Shown: positions 53,323 to 64,000 of the stretch, one piece after another
Layout: each line of letters begins with the position of its first letter
Position numbering within the stretch: position 1 is the first letter of the stretch
Assembly (NCBI GenBank): GCA_030220185.1
Contig: JASPKZ010008348.1
Coordinates: 1,526,001 to 1,590,000 of the forward strand
DNA: 64,000 nucleotides
Origin: Diploptera punctata
Taxonomy: Eukaryota; Arthropoda; Insecta; Blattodea; Blaberidae
Direction: 5' to 3'
The notes under the pieces: model-generated
Told to the model about the DNA's origin: nothing
Database searches by the model: none
Seen by the model: only the letters and a program-made list of their open reading frames with translations
Made by a program: the position numbers and the translations under genes

Positions 53323-54876
53323 CGCAGAGCCAAGTGCATTAGAGGTTGAAATGGCGATTGAAAAATTGAAGATCTATAAGCATCAGGTTCAGATGAGATC
53401 CCAGCAGAACTGTAAAAATCAGGGGGAGAAAAATTGATGGACAAGATACGCTGCTTGCTTATATGATTTGGGAAAAAGAAGCTCTTCCAGATGAATGGAA
53501 GGAATCAATTATTGTACCAATCTATAAGAAGGGAGATAAAACTGATTGCAACAACTACAGGGGCATATCATTACTTTCAACTTCGTACAAAATTTTAACA
53601 AAATATTAGTAAGAGACTTACTCCCTATATTGATGACATTCTAGGAGATCATCAATGTGCATTTAGAAGGAACAGGTCTACAACAGATCAGATTTTTAGT
53701 ATAAGACAGATTTTAGAAAAGAAATGGGAATATAATGGTACTGCACATCAACTATATGTAGACTTCAAAAAAGCATATGATTCAATAAGAGGGAGAAGTT
53801 CTATAGTATCCTGCTGGAGTTCGGAATTCCTAAAAAGTTAGTTACACTTATACGAATGTGTCTAAATGGCTCAAAGAGTAGGATGCGTGTAGGCAAAACA
53901 GTTTTCAGACACTTTTGTAATCCAGAATGGGTTGAAGAAAGGAGAGCACTATCTCCTCTACTATTTAATTTTGTACTAGAGCATGCCATTAAATCTTTAG
54001 AGAATGAGGAAGGCTTACAACTGAATGGTATCAATAAGCTGTTAGTTTATGCTGATGATGTAGTACTAGTGGCCGATAGCAAGGAGATACTAAAGGCCAA
54101 CACGCACACACTATTGAGTAACACTAAGAAATTATGACTGGAAGTAAATATCAGTAAAACTAAATATATGGTCACACGTAGAAATACATTATATAATGGA
54201 AATGGACAGCTAATGACAAATGAGGGAAATTTTGAGGAAGTGGCTGAATTCAAATACCTAGGAACAATAATCACAAATAGGAATGAGACGCACAAAGAAA
54301 TTAAACATAGGCTCAATTCTGGAAATGCATGATATTATGCATTGCAGAGACTTTTATGTCCCAACTCCTTTCAAAAAAACGTTAAGCTGAAAATATATAA
54401 AACTATTATTCTACCATGATTAATATATATGGGTGCGAAACATGGACTCTTACTTTAAGGGAGGAAAGGAGATTACGAGTATTTGAGAATAAAGTACTTA
54501 GGAAAATTTTTGGACCAAAGAGAGATGAACAGACAGGTGAATGGAGAAGACTGACTTAACAATGAACTACATGGTCTGTATAGGAAGCCAGATATAATAA
54601 GAATAGTTAAGTCTCGTAGACTGCGATGGGCAGGACATGTTGCGCTTATGGGGAATGAAAGACGGCATGGAAGCTTCTTGTAGGAAAGCCAGAGGGAAAA
54701 CGCCCAGTTGGCAGACTAAGAATGAGGTGGGAGAACAACATTAACTATGATTTGAGGGAAGTAGATTATACAGAGAATGATTGGAAAGCATTAGCTCAGG
54801 ATAGGGATGTATGGAGATCTTATGTCCGCGCGGCCATGAACCTATGGGTTCGATAGTGCCAGTGAGTAAGTAAGTA
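53323..54876 (+). mobile_element. LINE-A copy, plus strand, RT to 3' end
   Basis: A 1.55-kb copy between AAT microsatellites. It starts in the linker (AEPSALEVEMAIEKLKIYK) and runs through [47 protein letters not shown]-like, LVYADDVVLVADSKEILK (catalytic YADD near 54045), YMVTRRNTLYNGNGQLMT, KSRRLRWAGHVALMGNERRH-like, and WENNINYDLREVDYTENDWK to MNLWVR, then GATAGTGCCAGTGAGTAAGT. Several frameshifts and stops make it inactive. Its tail passes into AAT repeats that also precede it, so it probably inserted into a microsatellite. Confidence 0.92.
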
Positions 54877-54908
54877 ATAATAACAATAACAATAATAATA
54901 ATAACAAT

Positions 54909-54946
<38 letters not shown>

Positions 54947-54960
54947 GTAATAATAGTATG
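54877..54960. repeat. AAT/AAC microsatellite
   Basis: Follows the LINE-A tail. Confidence 0.9.
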
Positions 54961-56401
54961 TTGGGTCCTTCGTTTGTTAACACGTTCATTTTTTTCCACG
55001 CGACAATGGATTTGGACACAGTAACTGTTAATGTTTGCACATTTTTAAAAAAATTGTTAGATAATTTATGGATTTCTGTATTTACTTATATTTAGGTTGT
55101 GATTCTATTGCTTAAATGTTGTCTATGATTCTTATAGAATTACAATTTCTTTAATTTTTTTAAACGAAGGAAATAACACATGTAGTTCAAGATGGCGGTG
55201 AGTGATATGGAATGGAATTTTTTCATAGTAAAAATTAAATTAATGCAACTGAATAAGTTATACAAAACGATAAAAAAGGTCCGATAAAAAGTGAAATGAA
55301 AAATATATTACCATCAGTTAATTGAATTAGGAAGAAATTATATGCGTTCCACCAACTGCAAACGGCCATCAAGGAAGCGTACAAGAAAATACTGCTAAAA
55401 GGGTTATATCTCTTAAGAATCCAAATACAGTCGGAACCAGCCTTAAAAGAATCAATCTATAACAATTAACAAATTTGTAACTTTATTTAAAATAATTAAT
55501 AAGGACAAGCAAAAATGCTGTACTTGACATTTTGAACAATTGTGAGTGCAGTGAATTTGTGAAAATGTTAGAAAAAGTGCAGTCCAGGATTACAAGTTCT
55601 AGCATAGATAAAAATTATCCGAAAGATACATTGAGGATTTTATTTTGAAAAAAGTATTTTGTCCATTTAGCATAAATCAGTCGGAAGAATTGTAGATCGC
55701 AATTTTTTCTGTACACAGGACCCAGTTTGATCATAATTTATTGTAATTTTTACTGATGTTTCTAGTGAATTAATGGAGTGTTCTGAGCCACATGGTGACA
55801 TCGGAGAAAGCTTCCACCATCAAATTTCGGACATGGAAATCAGATACAAGAGAACGTGGAGTGCAACAATGTTAGCCGATTACTACTGGACACTAATCAG
55901 GGAATTACCAGCAGAAAACTACAAACTACAGGCTAAGCGGTTGCGCCTTCAGTGACCTTCCTCCGAGGGATAACAAGGTAAATGGATGCATAAGATTATA
56001 TAGGCAATAACATAAAGTTAGCATAACTTCAAAACGAGAGCTAATCTTGCATTTTTCATTAACATTGGTTATCAGCACACCAGAAAAATAAAGATTAGCT
56101 GTTTCCATGTCACATACAGAAAAGAAAGAAAATTTTTGTTGGTTAGTGTTACTAATCAGACTGAGAAAAATATCCTTAATACAAGAGAAATTAATATTAT
56201 AAAATAACTTTTAAAAACAGATAAGTGTACATAAATTAATTCACACGCATTTTTGGAACTATATAACTTCATCCTCAAACCCAAGTGAAAGTTTAACATC
56301 GGGAAACAAAAGATAAAAAAATAAAATATGAACTGGAGTTCAGAGAAATTTTGCAGGATAAATTGGAAAACTCTGTTTATAGCAATATATTTGTAATTGG
56401 A
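54961..56401. other. AT-rich DNA, no recognised feature
   Basis: Short frames only. The 60-codon frame at 55773-55955 shows no family motif I know. Confidence 0.45.
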
Positions 56402-56890
56402 AATATATACAGGGTGTATCTACATTCCCATTATGACTTTGAGGACGTGCAGTGGAGACCAAGATTGTGACAATTAGCATAGAAACTTATATCCGGAAAC
56501 GTACTACACGCACGCAAATAAATAAATAAATAAATAAAAACCCACTTTCAATTCTCCCAAATTTTCGGCGCAAAAAACACTGCACGTTCTCCCAAATTAA
56601 CTTCGCTAGACTACTGACTGTTGGGTCACATGAAATCTCTGATTTACGAGACGTCTGTGGCAACCGAGGAAGACCTTCTGGCGCGGGTTATGGCTACGGC
56701 GGAACAAAGGATTGATGATCATGTGTATCAGAACATGGCATTGAGATACCGTATCGGTGTTTACGTAGGTGGTCGTCACATCGAACCCTTCTTGTGGACC
56801 CAGACGACAAGCAGCAGGAGCGAGAGAGAGAAACGTGTGTGTTGGCATTTGCGTGAAGCGGGAAAACGGTAGGCCTACTTTCGCGGACAT
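56402..56890 (+). pseudogene. Internally deleted mariner-like transposon
   Basis: The left part (TACAGGGTGTATCTACATTC, CATAGAAACTTATATCCGGA) looks like the terminus and leader of this mariner-like group. After about 56615 it jumps to the transposase C-terminus: GHMKSLIYETSVATEEDLLA, RVMATAEQRIDD, GVYVGGRHIEPFL. The HTH and DDE core are deleted. The C-terminal block matches the one at 28-222 on the other strand. The right terminus is not defined. Confidence 0.75.
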
Positions 56891-58787
56891 GACTTCCTAT
56901 GTTATCGTATGCGTCTTATTCCCTACTACACGTTCTCAAAGTCTATAATAAGAATTTAGTTACTGATTGTATAGTTAGAATTTTTTTATGGTTAGAAATA
57001 CCATTTAAAATACTCATATAACATTTTATAGAAAGAGATTTAGACAGAATGTGTAAGTCACAGAGGGCAGAGATCTAGAATGAGACCGAAGAGAAGATGC
57101 AATGAACAGTAGGTACAGGTGGATTGCTGCCTCATCTATGAAGGAAATCGGTCACTCACTATATTTTAGCCTTCTTCAAACCGAAATCGGATTTTGTTTC
57201 ATTCTCAAAGGTCCTCCTAACTCACTGATCTTCGTTTCTTTGAAGTGACCTTGATAATCATGTGAGGATCTAAGTAAACCGGTGGTCTTTCTAAGCGTCC
57301 TTTTATTCTGCCAGATCTTGTTTTACCTCGTTCAAAATTGTCATTGACTATTTATCATGGTCTTGTGTATATTTTCGTACTGTAGACAAAGCCAACGTTG
57401 TCTTAATTCTTCACTATTGGTTATCACATCTTAATTCTCTGCTCTTTCTTATTTTCAATACTTCATATTCTTTAATAATTCCTCGTTTAAATTTACATAA
57501 AAAAATAAATTTTTTTTTCGGATTTTGTGAGAGTCAATATTTTCTGCTGCAATTTTTTTTTTAAATAATGTTGTTAAAAACTTACAAGTCTTGTAGCACT
57601 CAGGATTAATTGATTTATTTACGAGTGTAGAGATTAAAAATCGTCATTGTAACGACATCAGCTTTTATTGGCACTGGATAGGTGGCGTGCAATTATATTT
57701 AATATAACATTGTTCCTATATTCGAATTGTTCTACTCTTAAAATTGTTGTAAAAAAATTATCTCTTTTCAAATACTTTTTGAAATTTGCAATATTGGTTG
57801 CCGTGTGGTATGTAGCAATGGCTTGTAGACCGTTTTAATGAAGTCAAGAAGAACAAGAAGGAAATTTGCGACCACGCTGGTCACCAAAGTACGCATCCTC
57901 TGCTCTGCATTGCTGGAAATGTGTGAAGTTAACCAGTCTTGATACGACGTAATACCGATCCCCCCACAATCCTATTAATTCCCCGTTCCCACATACAGGT
58001 AAGCCAACCATCTTACCCTAGACAGCGGGGGACGGGGGTAATAAGTAGCGAAACACTATAAATCACCAACATATTATCAGATTTTTGTTCGTCACGTCAA
58101 ATTTCTGAGAACAAAAATGAATAGTTGCACCGAAAAGAGATCTAACCCACAGACTACAAATTGTTGGCAAAACGGAAAAAAAAAAGTATAATGGTGGATT
58201 TTGAGGGCTATTACCTTTACTAGATCAATCAATTTTAATATCTCAACATATTGGAATCCTATACATCCAATTTGAATGCCTAAGTAACATGGATCATAAC
58301 TAAATATTAAACAATTTAATAGTCCTACAGAGTTGAGTGCTAAAATTCATCAATCCATATAGAGTAAAAAAATATAGATATATTTATAAGCTATACATAT
58401 ATTTAACTTCAAACATGCGGTTAATACGAAAATTAGGCAAAGACATATTGAACACTGATTCAGTTAGAAAAAATTCTGGCTTGATCAATTTACAGTATTT
58501 ATTTTCCATTTAATGTTATTTCATTGCATTATTTGTGTCTTTCTTATTTTCACTCAATTGCTCTAGAAGTCTGATTAGATTGAAGGAACTGTGGTTGCGA
58601 ATGAATTTGCACAGGTGTGCAGTAATTGGTTTACTGCACTTATATTAAGGACTTGACTTAAATGGCTCTGCCATTTTATTACAGACAGATCACTATTAGC
58701 TTGCAAGTCAACTTTTAAAAATAAATACGACAGGTCTGGGAATTGAGTATGGATCATAAAATAAAATAAGTTAAAAATATACCTTCT
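56891..58787. other. AT-rich DNA, no recognised feature
   Basis: No recognisable family, RNA gene or plausible coding exon was found. Confidence 0.45.
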
Positions 58788-59170
58788 GTAGGTAAAATCA
58801 GTCGTCCTCAACTAATAAAAATATGTACTCGTTTATGGCTGTAGGCCTTTCAGAACATCCGTTCCATCTTCAGCAGGTCACTTCTTCGCTTAACAAAATC
58901 CAGTATATGGTTGATGCTGCTGGTCCTAATGTCCTAATGAGTCACGACAGAGCCACATTAGGACCAGCAGCATCCAACAATCATACTGGATGTTGTAGCG
59001 AAGAGTGACCTGCTGAAGATGGAACGGATGTTCTGAAAGGCCAACAGGCATAAATATTACATATTTTATAAGTTGAGGACGACGGATTTTACCTAAGAAG
59101 GTATATTTTAACTTATTTTATGACTCTTTCACCTCAACGGTTTTAACAATGAATTTTATTAGTATTGAGT
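58788..59170. repeat. Foldback element, copy 4, with hammerhead-like core
   Basis: Arms at 58795-58935 and 58946-59092 are near-perfect complements (left TCAGTCGTCCTCAACTAATA, GGCCTTTCAGAACATCCGTT, CCATCTTCAGCAGGTCACTT, ATGCTGCTGGTCCTAATGT; right arm mirrors them). In the right arm, CTGAAGA at 59013-59019 is followed by T, GGAAC, GGAT, GTTCT and GAAA (59035-59038), the same arrangement as in the PLE at 11358. The right flank CACCTCAACGGTTTTAACAA recurs beside copies 1 and 3. Confidence 0.85.
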
Positions 59171-59174
59171 ATGG

Positions 59175-59929
59175 ATAATTTTACATGTGCAATGCCGTGA
59201 TATTCTCCGGATAGATCACTAATCCACTGAAAACTCAACTTTCGAATTTCTGTGGGTTACATTTCTTTTCGGGGCAACTATTGAATTATATTACATAGTC
59301 ATATTCAGACAGCAGCTATTTTCTATCCATGCATTACAGGAACGTCTTCACTTAAATTAGATCCAAAGGAACGAAGCATCAAATTGTTGAGCACGGCCGA
59401 GTTGATGGATCTTTCACATCGTAAAAAGTCTTAGAATATATTGCTTCGGAGTAGATGTAAAAAACCCGTATGGTAGGATCTCAAATTTAAAAGTAGGAAG
59501 TCTTAAGAAAGTTAGCGATTCTTTCATGCTTAGCATTGAATTACGACATTAACGATCTGAAAAGCTAAAGAGCGTCTCTGAATAAAATACTATAGCTAAT
59601 ACTATCAACTTGAGTGTGGCAATAATTTGAAAGTCTTGTCACTGGGTTCCTCGGCAATAAAAAGGAAGCTCTTTCCAAATTACAGGGATTTGGGATGCAA
59701 GATGTCTCTTCAAGTTCACTTGCAGCATTCTAAACACACGCGATACAAACAAGAGAGACTCTTTCTTCAAGACGTTTTGCAGATTGGATCGCGTTATAAA
59801 GCGAGAAGTGATTACTGCTCGTCTTCCTACAACAACACAAAACGTTTTGAAACGATTCCTATCCTCTACTACCATAACCAAACAACACATAGAGGAACCT
59901 CGGGTAATGTGGACCCTTCAGTTTGAGTG
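59175..59929. other. No recognised feature
   Basis: Frames on both strands at 59627-59926 overlap each other and show no family motif. Confidence 0.4.
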
Positions 59930-60665
59930 GACTCTGTTAATCATGATCATCATCTGCATTCATGTATTAGCTCTGGTGACCCGTTCCGACTTCAGTCCAT
60001 CTCTTGTAGGTCTGCCCACATCTCGGGTGCCTTTAGGTTTGTATTTTGTTATTTGTTTTGGATACCTATATTCATTCATTCTGTCTGTGTTGCTTCCATT
60101 TTTGTCTATATGTATCTATTTTATGAGTTATTGCAAATATTTCAGGTTCCTGTCTTATTTCTGTGTTCTTGATTCTGTCTTCCTTAGTGCACCCTTTAAC
60201 AGATCTCAAAAAATTCATTTCTGCCACCGTTATCCTACTTAGATCTTGTTTTTTATGTATCCAGGCTTCTGAACCATAGAGCAGTACCGGTACTGCCAAC
60301 GTTTTATAAAATTTCAATTGGGTCTCTCTTGTTGTTTTGTTATTTAGTGATCGTATTATGGTATCACATATTCCCTGGAATTTTGCTAGTTTATTAGTTA
60401 TATCATTATCATAATTAAATTAAATGTCAACATCCTAGATAATTGAGATGGTTCTCCTGTTCTATGATTTTGATTCCTATTACTATTAGGATCTGATTTG
60501 ATTTTTCCCTTGGAATACCATTACCTGAGTTTTTTTCTATGGATATTTTGAGATTATATTTGTTCACATATATTATGTAATTTAAAAATATTCCTTTGAA
60601 GTTCGTCTTCCGTATTTGCTGTTAATACCTGGTCATCAGCGTATAATAATGTTTTCAAGTAGTGT
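59930..60665 (-). mobile_element. LINE-D copy, minus strand, RT palm to C-terminus
   Basis: Near 60650 a frame reads LLYADDQVLTANTEDELQ, the RT palm motif. Further on, LKFYKTLAVPVLLYGSEAWI, VAEMNFLRSVKGCTKEDRIK, NTEIRQEPEI and KIDTYRQKWKQH (60317-60072) form the typical C-terminal segment. Decayed sequence then runs to the 3' end near 59930. A short break at about 60420 and several stops mark it as a pseudogene. Confidence 0.8.
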
Positions 60666-60669
60666 GTTT

Positions 60670-61794
60670 TATCTAAACTCTGTTAATATTTTCTTTAATT
60701 TGTGCTGCCCTGGAACAGAAAATATTTTACTTTTTCCCCTCATCAACTTTGACGTGTTTAAGGCCAGTTTTCTTTTATTCTTTTTGTGAAGAAGAGTTTA
60801 TTTGTGATACTTTTGAAAACGACTATTTAAAAGTTTTTCAAGATAAGAACTAATTATTAATTTCTGCTATTGAATATTACAAATGTAGAAATAACTCCTA
60901 AATATCTTACATTATGTAGAATGCTGTTTTAATATACTGTTTGGTTTTAATATACTATGTTTGGTTTAATATTATGTGACATGGCTGCTGTATAAAATAA
61001 TTAAAGATAACAAAGGAATTCGGTTAATATAGACTCTCCACAAGACGATTAAAGTGGACTAGGGCCCACTTTACACGAATACGTACATTTAATCAACTAG
61101 AGTGCTATATGTAAAAGCCATACACTGAGTTAATTTTATATAATATCCTTGTAATTTTACCTAAACCCAAAGACCGTCGCTGTCTGCAGATTAATGACGA
61201 GTGAATATTATAATTAACGACAATTTTTCAAAACATTAAATAAATAACAACGCTTCTTAATTACAATATTATAATCAGTCATAAATGCTTTCAGAATAAT
61301 GTATGCCTGTCTATATAAATTAATAGAGTAAATAGACTTAAAACAGTCTAAATGCTAAGATAGACTCTGGGGTCCACTTTACCGGGATGTGGAGGTTAAA
61401 GTGGACCTTTCGTCTTATGCATTTTTTTTATAAATTATGAAGATGTTTCCATAATTGAATGAAATAACAATCCTGTTTCTTAGTTATAACACTAATGATA
61501 ATTACTGCAATTAATCAAAATTAATATTCCTTAATTAAAGGAAGTAAACAACAAATTCAAAATAGGGGTCGAATTACTCGACGTTCCTCTAATAATTTTA
61601 TTCATATTGACAAACTAAGTTCTACTTGATAATTGGAGTTACAAATTAGCTATATGAGTTCGGTGATTTACGATATACATTTTGCAAAAGTAAAATTCAT
61701 AGAGTTACAAAAAAAAGTTGGGCGTGAAAACGTTATGGAATTGGATTGTGGGCCACTCCAAATGAGGAGTGAAACGGAAGGGAAATTTTATGAC
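60670..61794. other. AT-rich DNA with GTCCACTTTA-type short inverted motifs
   Basis: The motif AAAGTGGAC with its complement GTCCACTTTA occurs at about 61050-61070 and 61368-61405. They could be ends of a small DNA element, but I cannot confirm it. Confidence 0.3.
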
Positions 61795-62165
61795 AAAATC
61801 TACCTTGAAGCGTTATGATGTACCAAAAACGTATTAAAAAATCTGCCGTTTCTAATTGTAAGACACTGAAATCCAGCACCAAATCTCTCTTACAGACTAT
61901 ACGGAAATAATACAACTAGCTCTTGATAGATTGGATAACCCTTATTATTTACCTCTACACCAAGTCCCGCCTCATTCCACTCCGCTCTTACTCAAACAGT
62001 AGGTCCATAAAGTGAGTTGGTATTGCTGGTTTATAGCATCGATTTCTATGCCTTGCAATTAAAAAACGGCAGATCATTTTTGGACACGGTCGTGGTACAT
62101 CACAATGCATCTCTGGGAGAAATTTCAAGGTAGGTTTCTGCATGCAATGATTGATGATTCCCTTG
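61795..62165. mobile_element. MITE-like element M, copy B
   Basis: The left arm has CTACCTTGAAGC, ATGATGTACCAAAAACG and ATCTGCCGTTTCTAATTGTA. The right arm has CTTGCAATTAAAAAACGGCA, GTCGTGGTACATCACAATGC, ATCTCTGGGAGAAATTTCAA and GGTAGG. The centre differs from copy A. No coding capacity. Confidence 0.7.
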
Positions 62166-62311
62166 TAACTACATCATATACTACATGGAGAAGAGTGCGT
62201 AGATGAATATTCACACAAAGTTGGGAAAATAAAAGGGAAAGAATAACATCCTACGAGAGGGATGAACATAGTTTCAAAGTTAGAACTAAAAAAAATAATA
62301 ATTATTTTATT

Positions 62312-62640
62312 AATACTCGTGGGGAATCACGCCGTATCCAAGAAGTTTAAGACAACATAACTTGAATCACAGATACAAGACTGGTTCTGGTCCCCATGGC
62401 AGAAGATATTTTCTCATCGAATTTCGGGCAGTATTGGAATTTTTGCCCATCCAGCATCGTCAGCAATTTTATTTAACTACAATATATAGCAACTTCGGGT
62501 TGAAAAAACCATTCATAACGGCAAGAGGACTCGACATGCTGACCACATGTCAACTTTGTATTGTCTGGATGCTTGTTCACTTGTTTGATTAACACATGTG
62601 AAAGTGAGGCCAGCAAATCACTGGTAAGCCAAGGGCCTTC
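62312..62640 (+). mobile_element. SINE-2, diverged copy
   Basis: CACGCCGTATCCAAGAAGTT and GACTGGTTCTGGTCCCCATG are decayed A and B box regions. The body has GATATTTTCTCATCGAATTT, CATCCAGCATCGTCAGCAAT, GAGGACTCGACATGCTGACC and AACACATGTGAAAGTGAGGC, all in the order seen at 7294. Confidence 0.8.
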
Positions 62641-62649
62641 TAGGCCTGT

Positions 62650-62800
62650 CGAATATAGATTTCAAGGCACAACATTGTTTTTGATACCACAACACAGGAC
62701 ATGTTTGTACTCTGAATCTTACACAATTTCAATGACTAGAGGTAGCAGCTCACTTCATAGATATGTCCGGGACTCTTTACCATCATAAATAATTAAAGAT
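62650..62800 (+). mobile_element. LINE-J C-terminal fragment, copy 4
   Basis: The frame reads LFLIPQHRTCLYSESYTISM and TRGSSSLHRYVRDSLPS, the last coding block of LINE-J as in the copy at 5649. It directly abuts the SINE-2 copy. Confidence 0.8.
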
Positions 62801-62971
62801 AAATCAATTTGATAATTTAACGTCCACAAAATGGAAATGCGACCTGCACAAAACTATTATCAGAATTGTTTCTTGCCTTACTTTATTCCTTGTTTTTAGT
62901 TATTAATATAAGACCAGAATAATATTGTGCACTGTTTAAGCTGCATTTCAATAATATTTTCATTAAAATAA

Positions 62972-63460
62972 ATACAGTAAAAGCTTCTTATTTACAGTTC
63001 CTTTATTCGCGGGTTAAAAAATTGCGACACAGTTCCTGTATTCGTGGTTAAAAAGTGTCTTTATTCGCGGATCAAGTCGGTATATTAGAAAGATTAGGTA
63101 CTCCTTATTAACGCATTGACAACTTTTTTATTGCAGTCACGTGCCAGGGCGGTTTTTACTAAGAATAATTCAAACTAAATGCAAAATAAACATCAAAATA
63201 AATTAAACTATATTGTCATTAAGCCTAAAGTTCGTTGTTAAAAGCTGGCGCCGTCGTATTTCACATGCCGCTATGCCTTTTGATAAATGCTGCTCTCGCC
63301 ACGATCGGTGTTTTATTGTTTCAACTTGTCATTCGTTGCAATTATTTTGATTGAATAACGCGCATCTCTTCGTATTTGCTTCAAGTTTATAATGTCGAGT
63401 AAAAGGAAAGAAAAACTAGGTCTGAAGCGGAAAAAATTAGCGATTCCGCTTAAATAAAAA
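62972..63460 (+). mobile_element. Possible pogo/Tigger-like DNA transposon remnant
   Basis: TACAGTAAAAGCTTCTTATT followed by TTCCTTTATTCGCGGG resembles the TA-CAGT start and leader of pogo/Tigger elements. At 63392 an ATG begins MSSKRKEKLGLKRKKLAI, comparable to the Lys/Arg-rich start of CENP-B-type transposases, but the frame soon stops. Tentative. Confidence 0.35.
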
Positions 63461-63683
63461 TACTAATGCCTGACCGTTTATTCGTTGGCGAGCCGTTTCC
63501 ATCCGGATCACACTGTTTCGTTCTTAATGGATCTACTGCACGATTCATCAAGAAACTCGAAGACAAAATAAGGAAATTTATTATTAGAAATTGTTCAAAA
63601 TCTCTCATTAAATTGATTTTGTTTTGATAATTTTTATTTTCTTTTGGAACTTTGGAACGTATGCTCTATATACCCATACAAAT
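63461..63683. other. No recognised feature
   Basis: Unique-looking DNA. Confidence 0.4.
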
Positions 63684-64000
63684 TACTTACTCACTTACTC
63701 ACTGGCACTATCGAACCCGTAGGTTCATGGCCGCGCGGACATAAGCTCTCCATACATCCCTATCCTGAGCTAATGCTTTCCAATCATTTCCTGTATAATC
63801 TACTTCCCTCAAATCATAGTTAATGTTGTTCTCCCACCTCATTCTTGGTCTACCAACTGGGCGTTTTCCTTCTGGCTTTCCTACAAGAAGTTTCCATGCA
63901 CGTCTTTCATTCCCCATACGCGCAACATGTCCTGCCCATCGCAGTCTACGGGACTTAACTGTTCTTATTATATCTGGCTTCCTATAAAGACCATGTAGTT
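63684..64000 (-). mobile_element. LINE-A 3' end, continues beyond the window
   Basis: The plus-strand view begins TTACTTACTCACTTACTCAC. The terminal coding block at 63917-63708 reads MGNERRAWKLLVGKPEGKRP, VGRPRMRWENNINYDLREVD, YTGNDWKALAQDRDVWRAYV and RAAMNLRVR, without stops, the best-preserved terminus in the window. It runs off the right edge. Confidence 0.92.

Noticed and set aside
58575..58811. 78-codon minus-strand frame next to the foldback
   Set aside because: No motif; it ends in foldback flanking DNA. Treated as chance.
59627..59926. Overlapping frames of 99, 83 and 152 codons
   Set aside because: They overlap on both strands and the longest extends into LINE-D antisense sequence. 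No domain seen.

Overview
This window looks like intergenic or intronic DNA from a large, AT-rich, repeat-laden insect genome, most plausibly a cockroach or other blattodean. The host guess rests on my recollection of these LINE and SINE families and on one short cox3-like mitochondrial fragment; it is not proven. I find no convincing intact host protein-coding gene and no bacterial signals. Almost every long reading frame is a decayed transposon protein, a microsatellite translation or an antisense shadow.

The repeat content falls into these groups. (1) LINE fragments: an abundant RTE-like family (here LINE-A; 3' end with a GRPRMRWEN box and an AGTA-type tail), a second RT family (LINE-B), a CR1/Jockey-like family (LINE-J) and several short C-terminal remnants. 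(2) A Penelope-like element at 10430-11490 with an RT thumb remnant, a GIY-YIG endonuclease and a hammerhead-like 3' motif. (3) A Ty3/Gypsy integrase remnant with an adjacent LTR (36853-38529) and a related solo LTR (9310-9760). (4) Tc1/mariner-superfamily DNA transposons: a nearly complete Tc1 copy (13907-15447), a deleted mariner (35973-36839), and four decayed copies of another mariner-like group (1-895, 12287-13053, 20226-20694, 56402-56890). (5) Five kinds of tRNA-headed SINE, several with exact target-site duplications. (6) Foldback and MITE families, and a 109-bp satellite of about 37 copies (41945-45980).

Layout: 1-6.2 kb holds foldback DNA, a duplicated unknown repeat and LINE-J insertions. 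6.7-9.8 kb holds LINE-A with a nested SINE, then an unclassified repeat and a solo LTR. 10-15.5 kb is a dense nest: Penelope-like element, LINE-B broken by a DNA transposon and by LINE-A, then LINE-D broken by Tc1. 16-25 kb is mostly unique AT-rich DNA with inverted repeats, a tRNA-Tyr-like pseudogene, GATA repeats and LINE-A. 26-32 kb carries the longest LINE-A RT copy and a separate endonuclease-domain fragment. 33.5-41 kb has a SINE dimer, mariner, Gypsy and SINE/LINE-B nests. 42-46 kb is the satellite. 46-64 kb has further LINE-A, SINE, foldback and MITE copies between unremarkable AT-rich stretches.

The elements do not work together as a pathway. They form a layered insertion record in which target-site duplications give relative ages: Tc1 is younger than LINE-D, SINE-1 is younger than LINE-B, and LINE-A tails are younger than older LINE-A copies. 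The most interesting candidates are the foldback family whose arms carry a hammerhead-like core resembling the Penelope 3' end, and the highly homogeneous 109-bp satellite.
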